64,000 nucleotides of DNA from Paenibacillus baekrokdamisoli (lineage in GTDB: Bacteria; Bacillota; Bacilli; Paenibacillales; Paenibacillaceae). A program made the position numbers and the translations under genes. The DNA is taken from NCBI RefSeq assembly GCF_003945345.1, contig NZ_AP019308.1, positions 7,187,001 through 7,251,000 on the forward strand. Direction: 5' to 3'. The notes beneath the pieces are model-generated. The model ran no database searches and had not been told where the DNA came from. It was given only the letters and a program-made list of their open reading frames with translations. Below are positions 55,601-63,443 of the stretch, piece by piece (positions within the stretch are counted from its first letter, which is position 1; every line of letters starts with the position of its first letter).

Positions 55601-55787
55601 GGCACGCTCCGCGATCGGAGGCAACACGCAGGACGTAGGCATTAACAGCTGGACTGATGGCGTCGGGGCTTCGTATGCCAAAAGCTTCACGTTCACCCTC
55701 AACAATTACAATGACTACTGCCTGGTATGGGGCATTCATAAGGGCGGCAGCTTATCAGTGGACGATATTACAATTACCAAGCTTTAA
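52659..55787 (+). CDS. Secreted GH42-like glycosidase with two carbohydrate-binding-like modules (copy B)
   Basis: Identical in translation to the 1042-residue protein at 28792 (candidate catalytic E207 and E381, modules at about 588-736 and 893-1042). A complete second gene with its own ribosome site. Confidence 0.75.
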   Translation: MVKRTIGKAVLAATMLIGVILSGDRGWSEEAGAMKASSVVQDMHIGNYGGAPALFVNGKPEFPMFLFEQEISQHDGQVFHDANVKLYSFIEKTSFLDLGWIGPGQQDFSTIDRVMQTFVDRVPEGLALPRIHLWAPSWWLVSHGTEQLGYALQPPNPNALTKDASMASQQWKQEAGTVLRNLVRHLLDGPYANRLLGLTLAGGMYGEWHNWNSEYLPDTSEPMRQEFIAYLRTKYHNDQALLRTAWGDPAVTFNTVTVPTAEERSASDVGLFRDPSVSRRVIDYYEAYQEAPVDAINYFAGIVKDESQGRLLTSVLYGYSPDMSYMPQEVHHRAVAQAHRLTNVDLFTSPHSYYRRAPGDDGVLRTYSDSLALHGKLFIDEADDRTHLAPAGTSFVLAANMNESLGLIRRAFGQAVTHATGMWYMDQSSGQWYNDPAFAAEFKNLKKWGDYSMTMPRQRSSEVAVISSNQSEFYLGGQTDISAAFYEGPSTIRPQGLGELSKAGAPFDRYLIEDLEQGLVPNNYKVYIFMDTFYLTNAQRAAIEALKGGGRTLVWTWAPGYVSDSGLSTANMASLTGLNFTQVSGKRTESFEGGSFPQTDYTAGFNGLYGAVTPDSNKVISGSYSAYGAAPNTTDWAEFLYSDRTKIHLDPNTDYTVSFKAKTVTAPGPGGNFYFMVRSAAGGNTQDVGINSWTDAAGAPYTKSFTFTTKGYSDYQLVWGIHGGGGLSVDGILITKQSQIGLNAAAFPGVTTKYGEVTLDPLFLPSTTGAQVWGTTGNPNEPAIVAKDFPNWRSVYIASPPLPAPVLKKVYNDAGVHVYSDSYDNLEVNKSWISLHAASSGVKTIKLPSSSPVYNIITGQMIGSAIQQFQVNMQRGDTAIFALNNPITSGNITEDFEGGSFAASNYSVGFNGLYGEVTSDAGRIVSGAHSVYGTAAATTDWAEFLYSDRNKVKLQAGGTYKVDFKAKTIAAPGAGGSFYFMARSAIGGNTQDVGINSWTDGVGASYAKSFTFTLNNYNDYCLVWGIHKGGSLSVDDITITKL

Positions 55788-55854
55788 GTTTTGAAAGTTG
55801 GTAAACAGGTGTTGCCGGTCATTCTATATTCAACAAAACGGAGGTTTCATTGAT

Positions 55855-57141
55855 ATGGAAAGAGTAAATGTAGCCATTATCGGCGCGGGAACGAGAGGGC
55901 AGGCCTATGCCGATTATGCTGCCGAGCACCCCGAGGAAATGAACATCATTGCGGTTGCCGAACCGAATCCCGAAAGAAGACGGCAATTTCAAGAGAGGCA
56001 TGGCGTCGACGATACCTATGCTTTTTCCGATGCGGAAGCGCTTCTTGCGCAGGAGCGGCTGGCGGATGCGGTCGTGATCTGTACGCAAGACCGCGATCAT
56101 TACGCGCAGACGATGTTGGCGCTTGCACGCGGTTACCACGTGCTGCTGGAGAAGCCGATGTCCCCGTCGCCCGAAGAATGCATCGCCTTGGGTGAACGTT
56201 CGCGGGATGCGGGTGTCGTCCTGTCCATCTGTCATGTGCTGAGGTATACAGTATTTTTCACCAAAATAAAAGAGCTGCTTGTGTCCGGTAAGATCGGCAG
56301 GCTGATGACCGTCCAGTTAAATGAATATGTCGGTTACTGGCATCAGGCCCACAGCTTCGTTAGGGGGAACTGGCGCAATTCTGTCGAATCAAGCCCCATG
56401 ATATTGGCCAAAGCCTGTCATGATATGGACATTATTCAGTGGCTAATCGACGCGGAATGCCGGTACGTCTCATCGTTCGGTTCGCTGTCGCATTTCCGAT
56501 CCGAGAACGCCCCTGAGGGAGCCCCGGCCAGATGTCTCGACGGCTGCCCAGTTATGGATTCATGTGCATATTATGCGCCTAAACAATATTTGACAGAGCA
56601 TATTGGCTGGCCGACTTCTATGATCAGCACGGACTTGTCCTACGAAGGAAGGGTAAAGGCTCTCCAGGAAGGACCTTATGGCCGCTGCGTATATCACTGC
56701 GACAATGATGTCGTTGATCATCAGGTTGTTAACTTCGAGTTTGCCAATGAAGTAGCCGCTGTATTTACAATGAGCGCATTTTCGCGGGACGGTGGACGGT
56801 TCATGCAGATTACCGGAACAGAAGGTGAAATTCGCGCCGCGATGGACAAAAACGAGCTGATCCTCAAACGGTTCGATACGGGAGAGGAACAACTGATTTC
56901 GCTGCGTAACCCGGTTGGTAACCATGGTGGCGGTGATACGAACCTGATGCGCGATTTCATTCGTCTGGTGAGAAGCGGAGGCTGCGAGAAAGGTCTAACG
57001 TCCGCGGAAAATTCTATTCAAAGTCATCTGCTCGCCTTTGCTGCGGAAGCTTCCCGATTAGAAAAAAGGACAATTGATATGAGAAGGTTTGTGGAGGAGA
57101 AGAAACTATCATCAGAGCAAGCGATTCGTCTATCGACTTGA
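55855..57141 (+). CDS. Gfo/Idh/MocA-family oxidoreductase with a cysteine cluster (copy B)
   Basis: Identical in translation to 31988 (AIIGAGTRG, EKP, C227/C231/C237 and C278/C282). In this copy it precedes the only intact SLH-anchored glycosidase. Confidence 0.9.
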   Translation: MERVNVAIIGAGTRGQAYADYAAEHPEEMNIIAVAEPNPERRRQFQERHGVDDTYAFSDAEALLAQERLADAVVICTQDRDHYAQTMLALARGYHVLLEKPMSPSPEECIALGERSRDAGVVLSICHVLRYTVFFTKIKELLVSGKIGRLMTVQLNEYVGYWHQAHSFVRGNWRNSVESSPMILAKACHDMDIIQWLIDAECRYVSSFGSLSHFRSENAPEGAPARCLDGCPVMDSCAYYAPKQYLTEHIGWPTSMISTDLSYEGRVKALQEGPYGRCVYHCDNDVVDHQVVNFEFANEVAAVFTMSAFSRDGGRFMQITGTEGEIRAAMDKNELILKRFDTGEEQLISLRNPVGNHGGGDTNLMRDFIRLVRSGGCEKGLTSAENSIQSHLLAFAAEASRLEKRTIDMRRFVEEKKLSSEQAIRLST

Positions 57142-57287
57142 TTACCGGTACTAGTCAGCACACTAACACACTGTGGGAATGGGGGTGATCCTGACGAAGT
57201 TCTTAACAGTTAGATTATAAAGAGATAGACGGATAGAAACGAGATTGCCTACTGCAAAACGGTTGTTGAAAGGGTGGATCGCGAACC

Positions 57288-60200
57288 ATGGGGAAATGGA
57301 ATTTCAGATTGCTCCTGATCGTTATGTCTATAATGCTGTTGGCAAGTCTTCTTCCGCTGGGAGAATCCGTAAAGGCCGAACACTCGGGTCCCGGGCAGGA
57401 ACCGCCTGAGACGCAAGATATGAGGATCGGCACGTATGGAGGTGCACCGGCGCTGTTCGTTAATGGTGAGCCGGAATTTCCGATGTTTCTGTTCGAACAA
57501 GAGATTTCAGAGCGGGATGCGGATGTGTTCCAGGATGCGAATGTGAAGCTGTATTCATTCATTGAGAAAACGAGCTTCCTCGATCTAGGCTGGATCGGAC
57601 CGGGACAACAGGACTTCTCCACGATCGACCGCGTTATGAAAACATTCGTAGATCGGGTACCCAGCGGTCTGGCTCTGCCCCGCATTCACTTGTGGGCGCC
57701 TCAGTGGTGGCTTGCCGCCAACGGAACGGAGCAGCTGGGTTACTCCCAGCAGCCGCCGGATCCGAACGCGCTGACCAAAGACGCATCAATGGCGTCCGAA
57801 CAATGGCAGAAGGAAGCGGGCGAGGCCTTGAGGCGATTGGTTCGCCATCTGCTCGATGGCCCCTATGCCGACAGGCTGCTCGGATTGACGCTGGCGGGCG
57901 GCATGTATGGTGAGTGGCATAACTGGAACGCCGAATATTTGCCCGATGCGAGCGAGCCGATGCGACTGTCATTCATTGCCTATTTGCGCGACAAATATAG
58001 CAATGATCTGTCGCTATTACGAGCTGGCTGGGGTGATCCTGCCGTTACATTCGAAGGAGTTACAATTCCGACTGTTGAAGAACGCAGGGCTAGCGATGTC
58101 GGCCTATTCCGCGATCCTACTATTTCGCGGCGGGTTATTGATTATTATGAAGCCTACCAGAAGGCGCCGGTGGATGCTATTAACTACTTTGCCGGGATCG
58201 TCAAGGAGGAGAGTGAGGGGCGGCTGTTAACCTCTGTCCTGTACGGCTACAGTCCGGACATGAGCTATATGCCGCAAGAGGTGCATCAACGTGCAGTCGC
58301 GCAGGCGCATCGGCTGACGAACGTCGATCTGTTCACCTCGCCGCATTCGTATTACAGGCGGGCACCGGGAGACGACGGTGTACTGCGCACCTATCCGGAC
58401 AGCCTTGCCCTGCATGGCAAGCTGTTCATCGACGAAGCGGACGACCGTACGCATCTTGCACCGCCGGGTACCTCGTTCGTTCAGGCAACCAACATGGGCG
58501 AGTCACTTGGCTTGCTGCGCCGGGCTTTCGGGCAGGCGGTCACCCATGCGACCGGCATGTGGTACATGGATCACTCCTCGGGGCTATGGTACAACGACCC
58601 GGCTTTCGCGGCGGAGTTCAAGAACCTGAAGAAGTGGGGCGACTATTCAATGAAGCTGCCCCGGCAGCGAAACTCGGAGGTAGCCGTCATCTCTTCGAAT
58701 GAGAGTGAATTCTACCTGGGCGGCAGCACGGATACTTCGGCCGCCTTCTATGAAGGTCCGTCGACGACGAGACCACAAGGACTAGGAGAGCTGAGCAAGG
58801 CTGGAGCGCCGTTCGACCGGTACCTGATCGAGGATCTGGAGCAGGGACTGATTCCTGACCATTACAAGGTTTACATCTTCATGGATACCTTCTATCTGAC
58901 CGATGCGCAGCGAGCTGCGATTGAGAAGCTCAAGAGAGGCGGCCGGACGCTGGTATGGACCTGGGCGCCCGGTTACGTATCCGAGTCTGGCCTGTCCACC
59001 ACGGGTATGCAAAGCTTAACGGGGATCAACTTTGCGCAAGGAGGCAGCGGCGACGGTCCGTCCGAAGGGTCGGCAACTGGCCAGTGGGCGGAGAACTTCG
59101 AAGGGGGGAGCTTTCTTCAGTCCGACTATACCGACGGAGAGCGCAGCGGCAATGGAGCCATTGTAGCGGATCTGGACAAAGTTATCGATGGCAGCTACTC
59201 CGCATACGGCAAAGCGGGTGAATCTGTGGATTGGCACGAATTTTTATTCACTGACAAAAATAAAATCAAGCTCGAGCCGGGAGCGACCTATACGGTTACG
59301 TTCAAAGCCAAGACACTCGCCGCGCCGGGACCTTCCGGGACCTTCTATTTCCTGGCCAGAACGAAGTCGGGTGGAAACGCGCAGGACGTGGGTGTCAACA
59401 ACTGGACGGACGCGCCGGGCGATCCGTATACAAAGTCGTTCACGTTTACACTGAAAGGCTATGAAGATTACTATCTGATATGGGGTCTGCATAACGGTGG
59501 TGCATTGGCCGTTGACAACATCGTCATCAAGAAGGATGCGTCGGTTCCAATCGAGCTTCCTGTTCAGTATCGTTTGGACGCCAACCTGTTCCCGGGCTCG
59601 ACGACCGTGTATGGCGATATGAAGTTGAATCCGGTCTTCCGTCCGGAAGCGGCGGGTGCTCAGGTTTGGGGTTATTCCTCACCTGATGGAGCGCCGTCGG
59701 TTGTCGTGCGTGACTTCCCTAATTGGCGCTCCGTTTATCTTCCAGCGCCCCCGATTGCTGCACCGCTGCTGAAGCGCATCTATAATGAAGCCGGCGTCCA
59801 TATCTATTCGGAGAGCTATGACAATCTAGAGGCCAGTCAATCGTGGGTGAGTATGCATGCGGTGGCAGACGGAGTCAAGAAGATAAAGCTGCCGCGGGCT
59901 GCGAAAGTATATGATATCATCGGCAATCGTTCCATGGGTGATGGGATTCGTGAATTTCAATACGAAATGAAACGCGGGGATACCGCCATCTTTATGCTAG
60001 AACCGCCAACTCCGCAGCCGCCGGACGGAGGCCCACCAGGCGGCTGGACTCAGCCACTGTCCGGTGATGCCGGTCTGAAGGATTTGCAGGTGCGGTTGGC
60101 TGGTAAGTCGTTGCCGCTGACGCCTGCATTCACCGCAGATACGACCGCTTATACAGTTCTAACCGATGCTGCGCAGGTGGAGCTTGAAGGGACTGCGGCG

Positions 60201-60941
60201 CATTCGGCGGCAAAGGTGACACTGCAGGGCAAGCCGCTGAATGACGGAATGAAGGTCGACCTCAAGGAAGGCGATAATGTTTTTGAGCTGATCGTTCAGG
60301 CGGAAAATGGCACGAAGAGGACCTATACCGTCACAATCCGACGTCAAGCCATTGTAGTGGAGCCGGGAGAGCCGGGTGAGGAACCGACCAAACCGGAGAT
60401 CCCTGTGATGTTGAGCGATATCCATGGACATTGGGCAGAAGCATCCATCCGGGAAGCGGCGGCTAAGTTCGTCGTAAGCGGCTATTCCGACGGGACGTTC
60501 AAACCAGACCGTCCAGTGACCCGATCTGAGTTTGTCCTGATGCTGACAAAAGCACTCGGGAAGGAGAAGAATAGATCTACACTTGCATTTACAGATGTGG
60601 AGCAGATTGGCGCATGGGCGAAACCGGCAATCGAGCAGGCTGTACAGGCAGGCATCGTAACGGGTTATGCGGATGGCAGCTTTCGGCCGGATGCCTACAT
60701 GACTCGCTTGGAGATGGCTGTTATGATCGCAAGGGCACTCGGCGTACCGATGAATGCAAAAGCTGCAATAAGCTTTACCGATGACAGCGATATTCCACAG
60801 TGGGCGAAAGGCGCGGTGGAAGCCATCCGCAAGCAGGGGATTGTGGTCGGCCGGGGAGACGGCAGGTTCGTCCCGGGCGGTATCATGACCCGAGCAGAGG
60901 CGGTCGTCGTGCTATTGAGGATGCCGAAGAATAGTCAGTAA
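57288..60941 (+). CDS. S-layer-anchored GH42-like glycosidase, intact copy
   Basis: A 1217-residue secreted protein. Signal peptide about 1-30. GH42-like barrel about 45-457 with candidate acid/base E209 (GGMYGEWHNWN) and nucleophile E383 (FIDEADDRTH); trimerisation-like domain to about 585. One binding-like module about 600-745 is inserted before the C-terminal GH42-like part (about 765-905). Then a Pro-rich linker, a cadherin-like beta-sandwich domain (about 929-1020, GLKDLQVRLAG to YTVTIRRQ), and three SLH repeats (about 1043-1085, 1102-1150, 1163-1212) with HWAEASIREAAAKFVVSGY, WAKPAIEQAVQAGIVTGY and WAKGAVEAIRKQGIVVGR. SLH repeats bind secondary cell-wall polymer, so the enzyme sits on the cell surface. 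Over about the first 585 residues it closely resembles the soluble paralogue at 52659. Confidence 0.82.
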   Translation: MGKWNFRLLLIVMSIMLLASLLPLGESVKAEHSGPGQEPPETQDMRIGTYGGAPALFVNGEPEFPMFLFEQEISERDADVFQDANVKLYSFIEKTSFLDLGWIGPGQQDFSTIDRVMKTFVDRVPSGLALPRIHLWAPQWWLAANGTEQLGYSQQPPDPNALTKDASMASEQWQKEAGEALRRLVRHLLDGPYADRLLGLTLAGGMYGEWHNWNAEYLPDASEPMRLSFIAYLRDKYSNDLSLLRAGWGDPAVTFEGVTIPTVEERRASDVGLFRDPTISRRVIDYYEAYQKAPVDAINYFAGIVKEESEGRLLTSVLYGYSPDMSYMPQEVHQRAVAQAHRLTNVDLFTSPHSYYRRAPGDDGVLRTYPDSLALHGKLFIDEADDRTHLAPPGTSFVQATNMGESLGLLRRAFGQAVTHATGMWYMDHSSGLWYNDPAFAAEFKNLKKWGDYSMKLPRQRNSEVAVISSNESEFYLGGSTDTSAAFYEGPSTTRPQGLGELSKAGAPFDRYLIEDLEQGLIPDHYKVYIFMDTFYLTDAQRAAIEKLKRGGRTLVWTWAPGYVSESGLSTTGMQSLTGINFAQGGSGDGPSEGSATGQWAENFEGGSFLQSDYTDGERSGNGAIVADLDKVIDGSYSAYGKAGESVDWHEFLFTDKNKIKLEPGATYTVTFKAKTLAAPGPSGTFYFLARTKSGGNAQDVGVNNWTDAPGDPYTKSFTFTLKGYEDYYLIWGLHNGGALAVDNIVIKKDASVPIELPVQYRLDANLFPGSTTVYGDMKLNPVFRPEAAGAQVWGYSSPDGAPSVVVRDFPNWRSVYLPAPPIAAPLLKRIYNEAGVHIYSESYDNLEASQSWVSMHAVADGVKKIKLPRAAKVYDIIGNRSMGDGIREFQYEMKRGDTAIFMLEPPTPQPPDGGPPGGWTQPLSGDAGLKDLQVRLAGKSLPLTPAFTADTTAYTVLTDAAQVELEGTAAHSAAKVTLQGKPLNDGMKVDLKEGDNVFELIVQAENGTKRTYTVTIRRQAIVVEPGEPGEEPTKPEIPVMLSDIHGHWAEASIREAAAKFVVSGYSDGTFKPDRPVTRSEFVLMLTKALGKEKNRSTLAFTDVEQIGAWAKPAIEQAVQAGIVTGYADGSFRPDAYMTRLEMAVMIARALGVPMNAKAAISFTDDSDIPQWAKGAVEAIRKQGIVVGRGDGRFVPGGIMTRAEAVVVLLRMPKNSQ

Positions 60942-61505
60942 TGGAATGACGGGACTTCCCATCCTATGGTTCCGATTCTTCTAGGCATCATGGCTTGTCC
61001 TTTTAAAGAAGAGGCTTTTTGCTTATAACTCAAACTTCGGTGAGACCAAGTATAGGATGTAAGTTTAGCAGGTGGAAATCCTGCTAGAAAAGAGTAAACC
61101 GGAGAGGTTGGCGGAGCCGAAGTCACGGAAGATATGCTCATTTATGAGACCCTGTCCATTCTCGTTAGGGAGTATGACAAACAACCGATCACTAGGTAGA
61201 ATGTCAAAAGATGGGCAGGGAGTAGGGTCACTGCATAATATTCATCGTTTTTATTTATCATTGAAAGGGCACCTCTTTTGAAGGTAATGGATTCTCGACA
61301 AATTCATTATACCGAATATAGGGGTGCATTTCTTTTGTCAAGGAACAGGGATAGTTGGCCTTACAGCCTTTAACAATATGGTCATACTGTGGTTTTAGTT
61401 CTGCGAAGTTTGAGTTACAAGCAGGTAAACCCGAATTTCTGGGAACGGACTCGGGAGGGGGGACAATTACCGGAAATTAAACCAGAAGAGGTGAAGAGGT
61501 ATATG
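60942..61505. other. Gene-free region between the SLH glycosidase and the FGE/sialidase fusion
   Basis: No credible coding frame on either strand. No clear terminator follows the glycosidase stop. The middle is occupied by the inverted-repeat-bounded element at 61020-61423. The last about 80 bases hold only the AAGAGG-type ribosome site at 61494-61499. Confidence 0.7.
61020..61423. mobile_element. 404-bp element with 20-bp terminal inverted repeats (MITE or IS remnant)
   Basis: Positions 61020-61039 (tgcttataactcaaacttcg) and 61404-61423 are inverted copies with 19 of 20 bases matching. The interior has no transposase frame. It contains a 7-bp hairpin (TAGCAGG/CCTGCTA near 61063-61086) in a stretch that faintly recalls a group II intron RNA, which I cannot confirm. 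No clear target-site duplication is visible. It most resembles a non-autonomous element or an internally deleted insertion sequence. Confidence 0.55.
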
Positions 61506-63443
61506 ATGAAGGAGCACTCACTGCCGGAAGGCAGCGTCTATGTGAATGCCATCAACATGAAGCTGGCGCGGATCGAGCCGGGCGAGTTTATCATGGGCAG
61601 CGAGAAAGGCGATATGGATGAGCAGCCGTGTCATCGCGTAACGATTGCTCGCCCTTTCTATATGGGTATCACCCAGGTGACGAATGCCCAGTACGAACGT
61701 TTTGATCCCCGGCATCGCCAGCTGAGAGGCAAGCTTGGTTTCTCTGAAGCGGATGATGAAGCCGTTGTATTCGTCAGCTGGCATGAGGCTGCCGCTTACT
61801 GCAATTGGTTGTCTGAGCGGGACGGCAGGCCTTACCGACTGCCGACGGAAGCCGAGTGGGAATATGCCTGCCGGGCAGGCACAACGACGGAATACTCTAT
61901 GGGGAAGAATTTTGCGCGCAGCCATTATAAGCATCAGCGCCACAGCTGGTATCCCGACCCGGTGAAGACGAAGAAGGAATTTGAGGTGGTGGGGCTTTCG
62001 GTCGGGGAATTCGAACCCAACGCCTGGGGACTGTACGATATGCATGGCAATGTGGAGGAATGGGTGCAGGACTGGTACGGTCCTTACGAAGCGGGCGATG
62101 CCGCTGATCCGGTAGGACGCGTGGACGGAGATTTCAAAGTGGCCCGCGGAGGTAGCCACTCCACGGAGGTACAGTATCTGCGCTCCGCTGAACGTATGGC
62201 TGCGCTGCCGGAGGATAAGCATTGGATGATCGGCTTCCGCGTAGTACTTGCCCAAATGCCTAAATCCGAAGCGCTTCCGCTGTCTCCGCAGGTACTCTAT
62301 CAGCAGAATGTACCGCAGGCCGTGCCAACGGATATAGAGGAAGGTCCCGATCAGAAGACCGCTTATTTCACGGAGCCGAAGGTGTTTGTGAAGGTAGAGC
62401 CGAGCGAGAAGGGACCGTTCTTCAAGCATAATCATTTCCCATATATAGCGCAGACGCCGAACGGGGATCTGCTGGCGGCCTGGTTCACGACCAATGAAGA
62501 GAGCGGGCGGGAGATGAAGCTGGTCGCCAGCCGGCTGCGCCATGGCTCCGAAGAATGGGACGAGGGTTCCGTATTCTGGGATGCGCCCGACCGGAACATG
62601 ACTGGCGGGGCGCTGTGGAACGATGGCAGCGGCAAGCTTTTCCACATATGCGGAATGGGTGCGGCCGGCACATGGGGAACGCTTGTACAGGCGGTGCGGA
62701 CATCCGTGGACAATGGCGCAACCTGGAGCAAAGCCAAATTGATGACCTTGGAGCATGGAGTGCGGACGATGCCGATTCCCTCCTTGTTCCGCATGAGCAC
62801 GGGGGCCTTGGTCTTATCCTGTGATGCGGAGACAGGGAGCACCGGCGGCAGCAATGTGTGGATCAGCGACGATGACGGCGATTCCTGGTATGATGCAGGC
62901 GGACTGATTGCTGGTATTCATGCTCCCGTTGTTGAGCTGAAGGACGGCAGCCTGCTGGCCTATGGCCGCGGGGACGAGATTCATGGCCGGATGCCTAGAA
63001 GCCTGTCGGCTGACAAAGGGCGGACATGGACCTACAGCGAAAGTGAATTCGATCCCATCGGCTTGGGGCAGCGGGCTGTGCTGCGCCGCCTTAGAGAGGG
63101 CCCGTTATTCTTCGCTTCCTTCGCAGACGATATGGAACTGCATGATCGCACCGGCGCCGTCCGCAGGGTGAACGGTTTGTTCGCCGCCGTATCCTATGAT
63201 GATGGCCGGACTTGGCCGTATAAAAGACTGGTATCCACGGACCGGGACGGTGGTATTTGGGACGGGGGCGCATGGACAGGCGAGTTCAAGATGGACCGCA
63301 GCCATGCCGAGCCCAAAGGATATCTGGCGATGACCCAGGGGAGGAACGGCCTGATTCACCTGCTGAGCAGCCGCATTCATTACTCGTTTAATCTGCAATG
63401 GATCTTAAGCTTGTCGCCAGGGATGGCAGAGGAGAGTCGGTAA
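61506..63443 (+). CDS. FGE-like (SUMF1/EgtB fold) and sialidase-like fusion protein
   Basis: About 645 residues. The frame is open from 61389, but its first residues come from the inverted-repeat element; the ATG at 61506 is six bases after AAGAGG (the ATG at 61503 is three bases after). N-terminal about 240 residues: formylglycine-generating-enzyme fold (FIMGSEKGDMDEQPCHRV, PFYMGITQVTNAQYE, YRLPTEAEWEYACRAGT, GLYDMHGNVEEWVQDW, VARGGSH). The two copper-binding cysteines after GGS in true FGEs are absent. C-terminal about 350 residues: beta-propeller of sialidase type with Asp-box-like repeats SVDNGATW, SDDDGDSW, SADKGRTW and SYDDGRTW. No signal peptide seen. Overlaps by one base a neuraminate-lyase-family gene, suggesting acidic-sugar catabolism; the exact role is unknown. 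Confidence 0.8.
   Translation: MKEHSLPEGSVYVNAINMKLARIEPGEFIMGSEKGDMDEQPCHRVTIARPFYMGITQVTNAQYERFDPRHRQLRGKLGFSEADDEAVVFVSWHEAAAYCNWLSERDGRPYRLPTEAEWEYACRAGTTTEYSMGKNFARSHYKHQRHSWYPDPVKTKKEFEVVGLSVGEFEPNAWGLYDMHGNVEEWVQDWYGPYEAGDAADPVGRVDGDFKVARGGSHSTEVQYLRSAERMAALPEDKHWMIGFRVVLAQMPKSEALPLSPQVLYQQNVPQAVPTDIEEGPDQKTAYFTEPKVFVKVEPSEKGPFFKHNHFPYIAQTPNGDLLAAWFTTNEESGREMKLVASRLRHGSEEWDEGSVFWDAPDRNMTGGALWNDGSGKLFHICGMGAAGTWGTLVQAVRTSVDNGATWSKAKLMTLEHGVRTMPIPSLFRMSTGALVLSCDAETGSTGGSNVWISDDDGDSWYDAGGLIAGIHAPVVELKDGSLLAYGRGDEIHGRMPRSLSADKGRTWTYSESEFDPIGLGQRAVLRRLREGPLFFASFADDMELHDRTGAVRRVNGLFAAVSYDDGRTWPYKRLVSTDRDGGIWDGGAWTGEFKMDRSHAEPKGYLAMTQGRNGLIHLLSSRIHYSFNLQWILSLSPGMAEESR

Larger units (their letters stand above)
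35928..59794. repeat. Copy B of the 23,867-bp tandem duplication
   Basis: Head-to-tail second copy of 12061-35927. It begins with the headless GH106-like gene and ends inside the intact SLH glycosidase. I found no translated difference between the copies, which implies a very recent event, ongoing homogenisation, or an assembly that duplicated the block. Confidence 0.97.

Noticed and set aside
12061..59794. Transposon or integrative element as the cause of the duplication
   Set aside because: No transposase, integrase, attachment site or terminal repeat at either breakpoint; only five shared bases.
61060..61140. Possible group II intron fragment
   Set aside because: Only a short hairpin and a vague resemblance; no domain V, no maturase, so not called.
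61389..61505. N-terminal extension of the FGE/sialidase frame
   Set aside because: The first residues are translated from the inverted-repeat element and there is no ribosome site before 61389.
61518..62756. 412-codon minus-strand frame
   Set aside because: Lies wholly antisense to the FGE/sialidase fusion, which has clear motifs; composition is that of a shadow.
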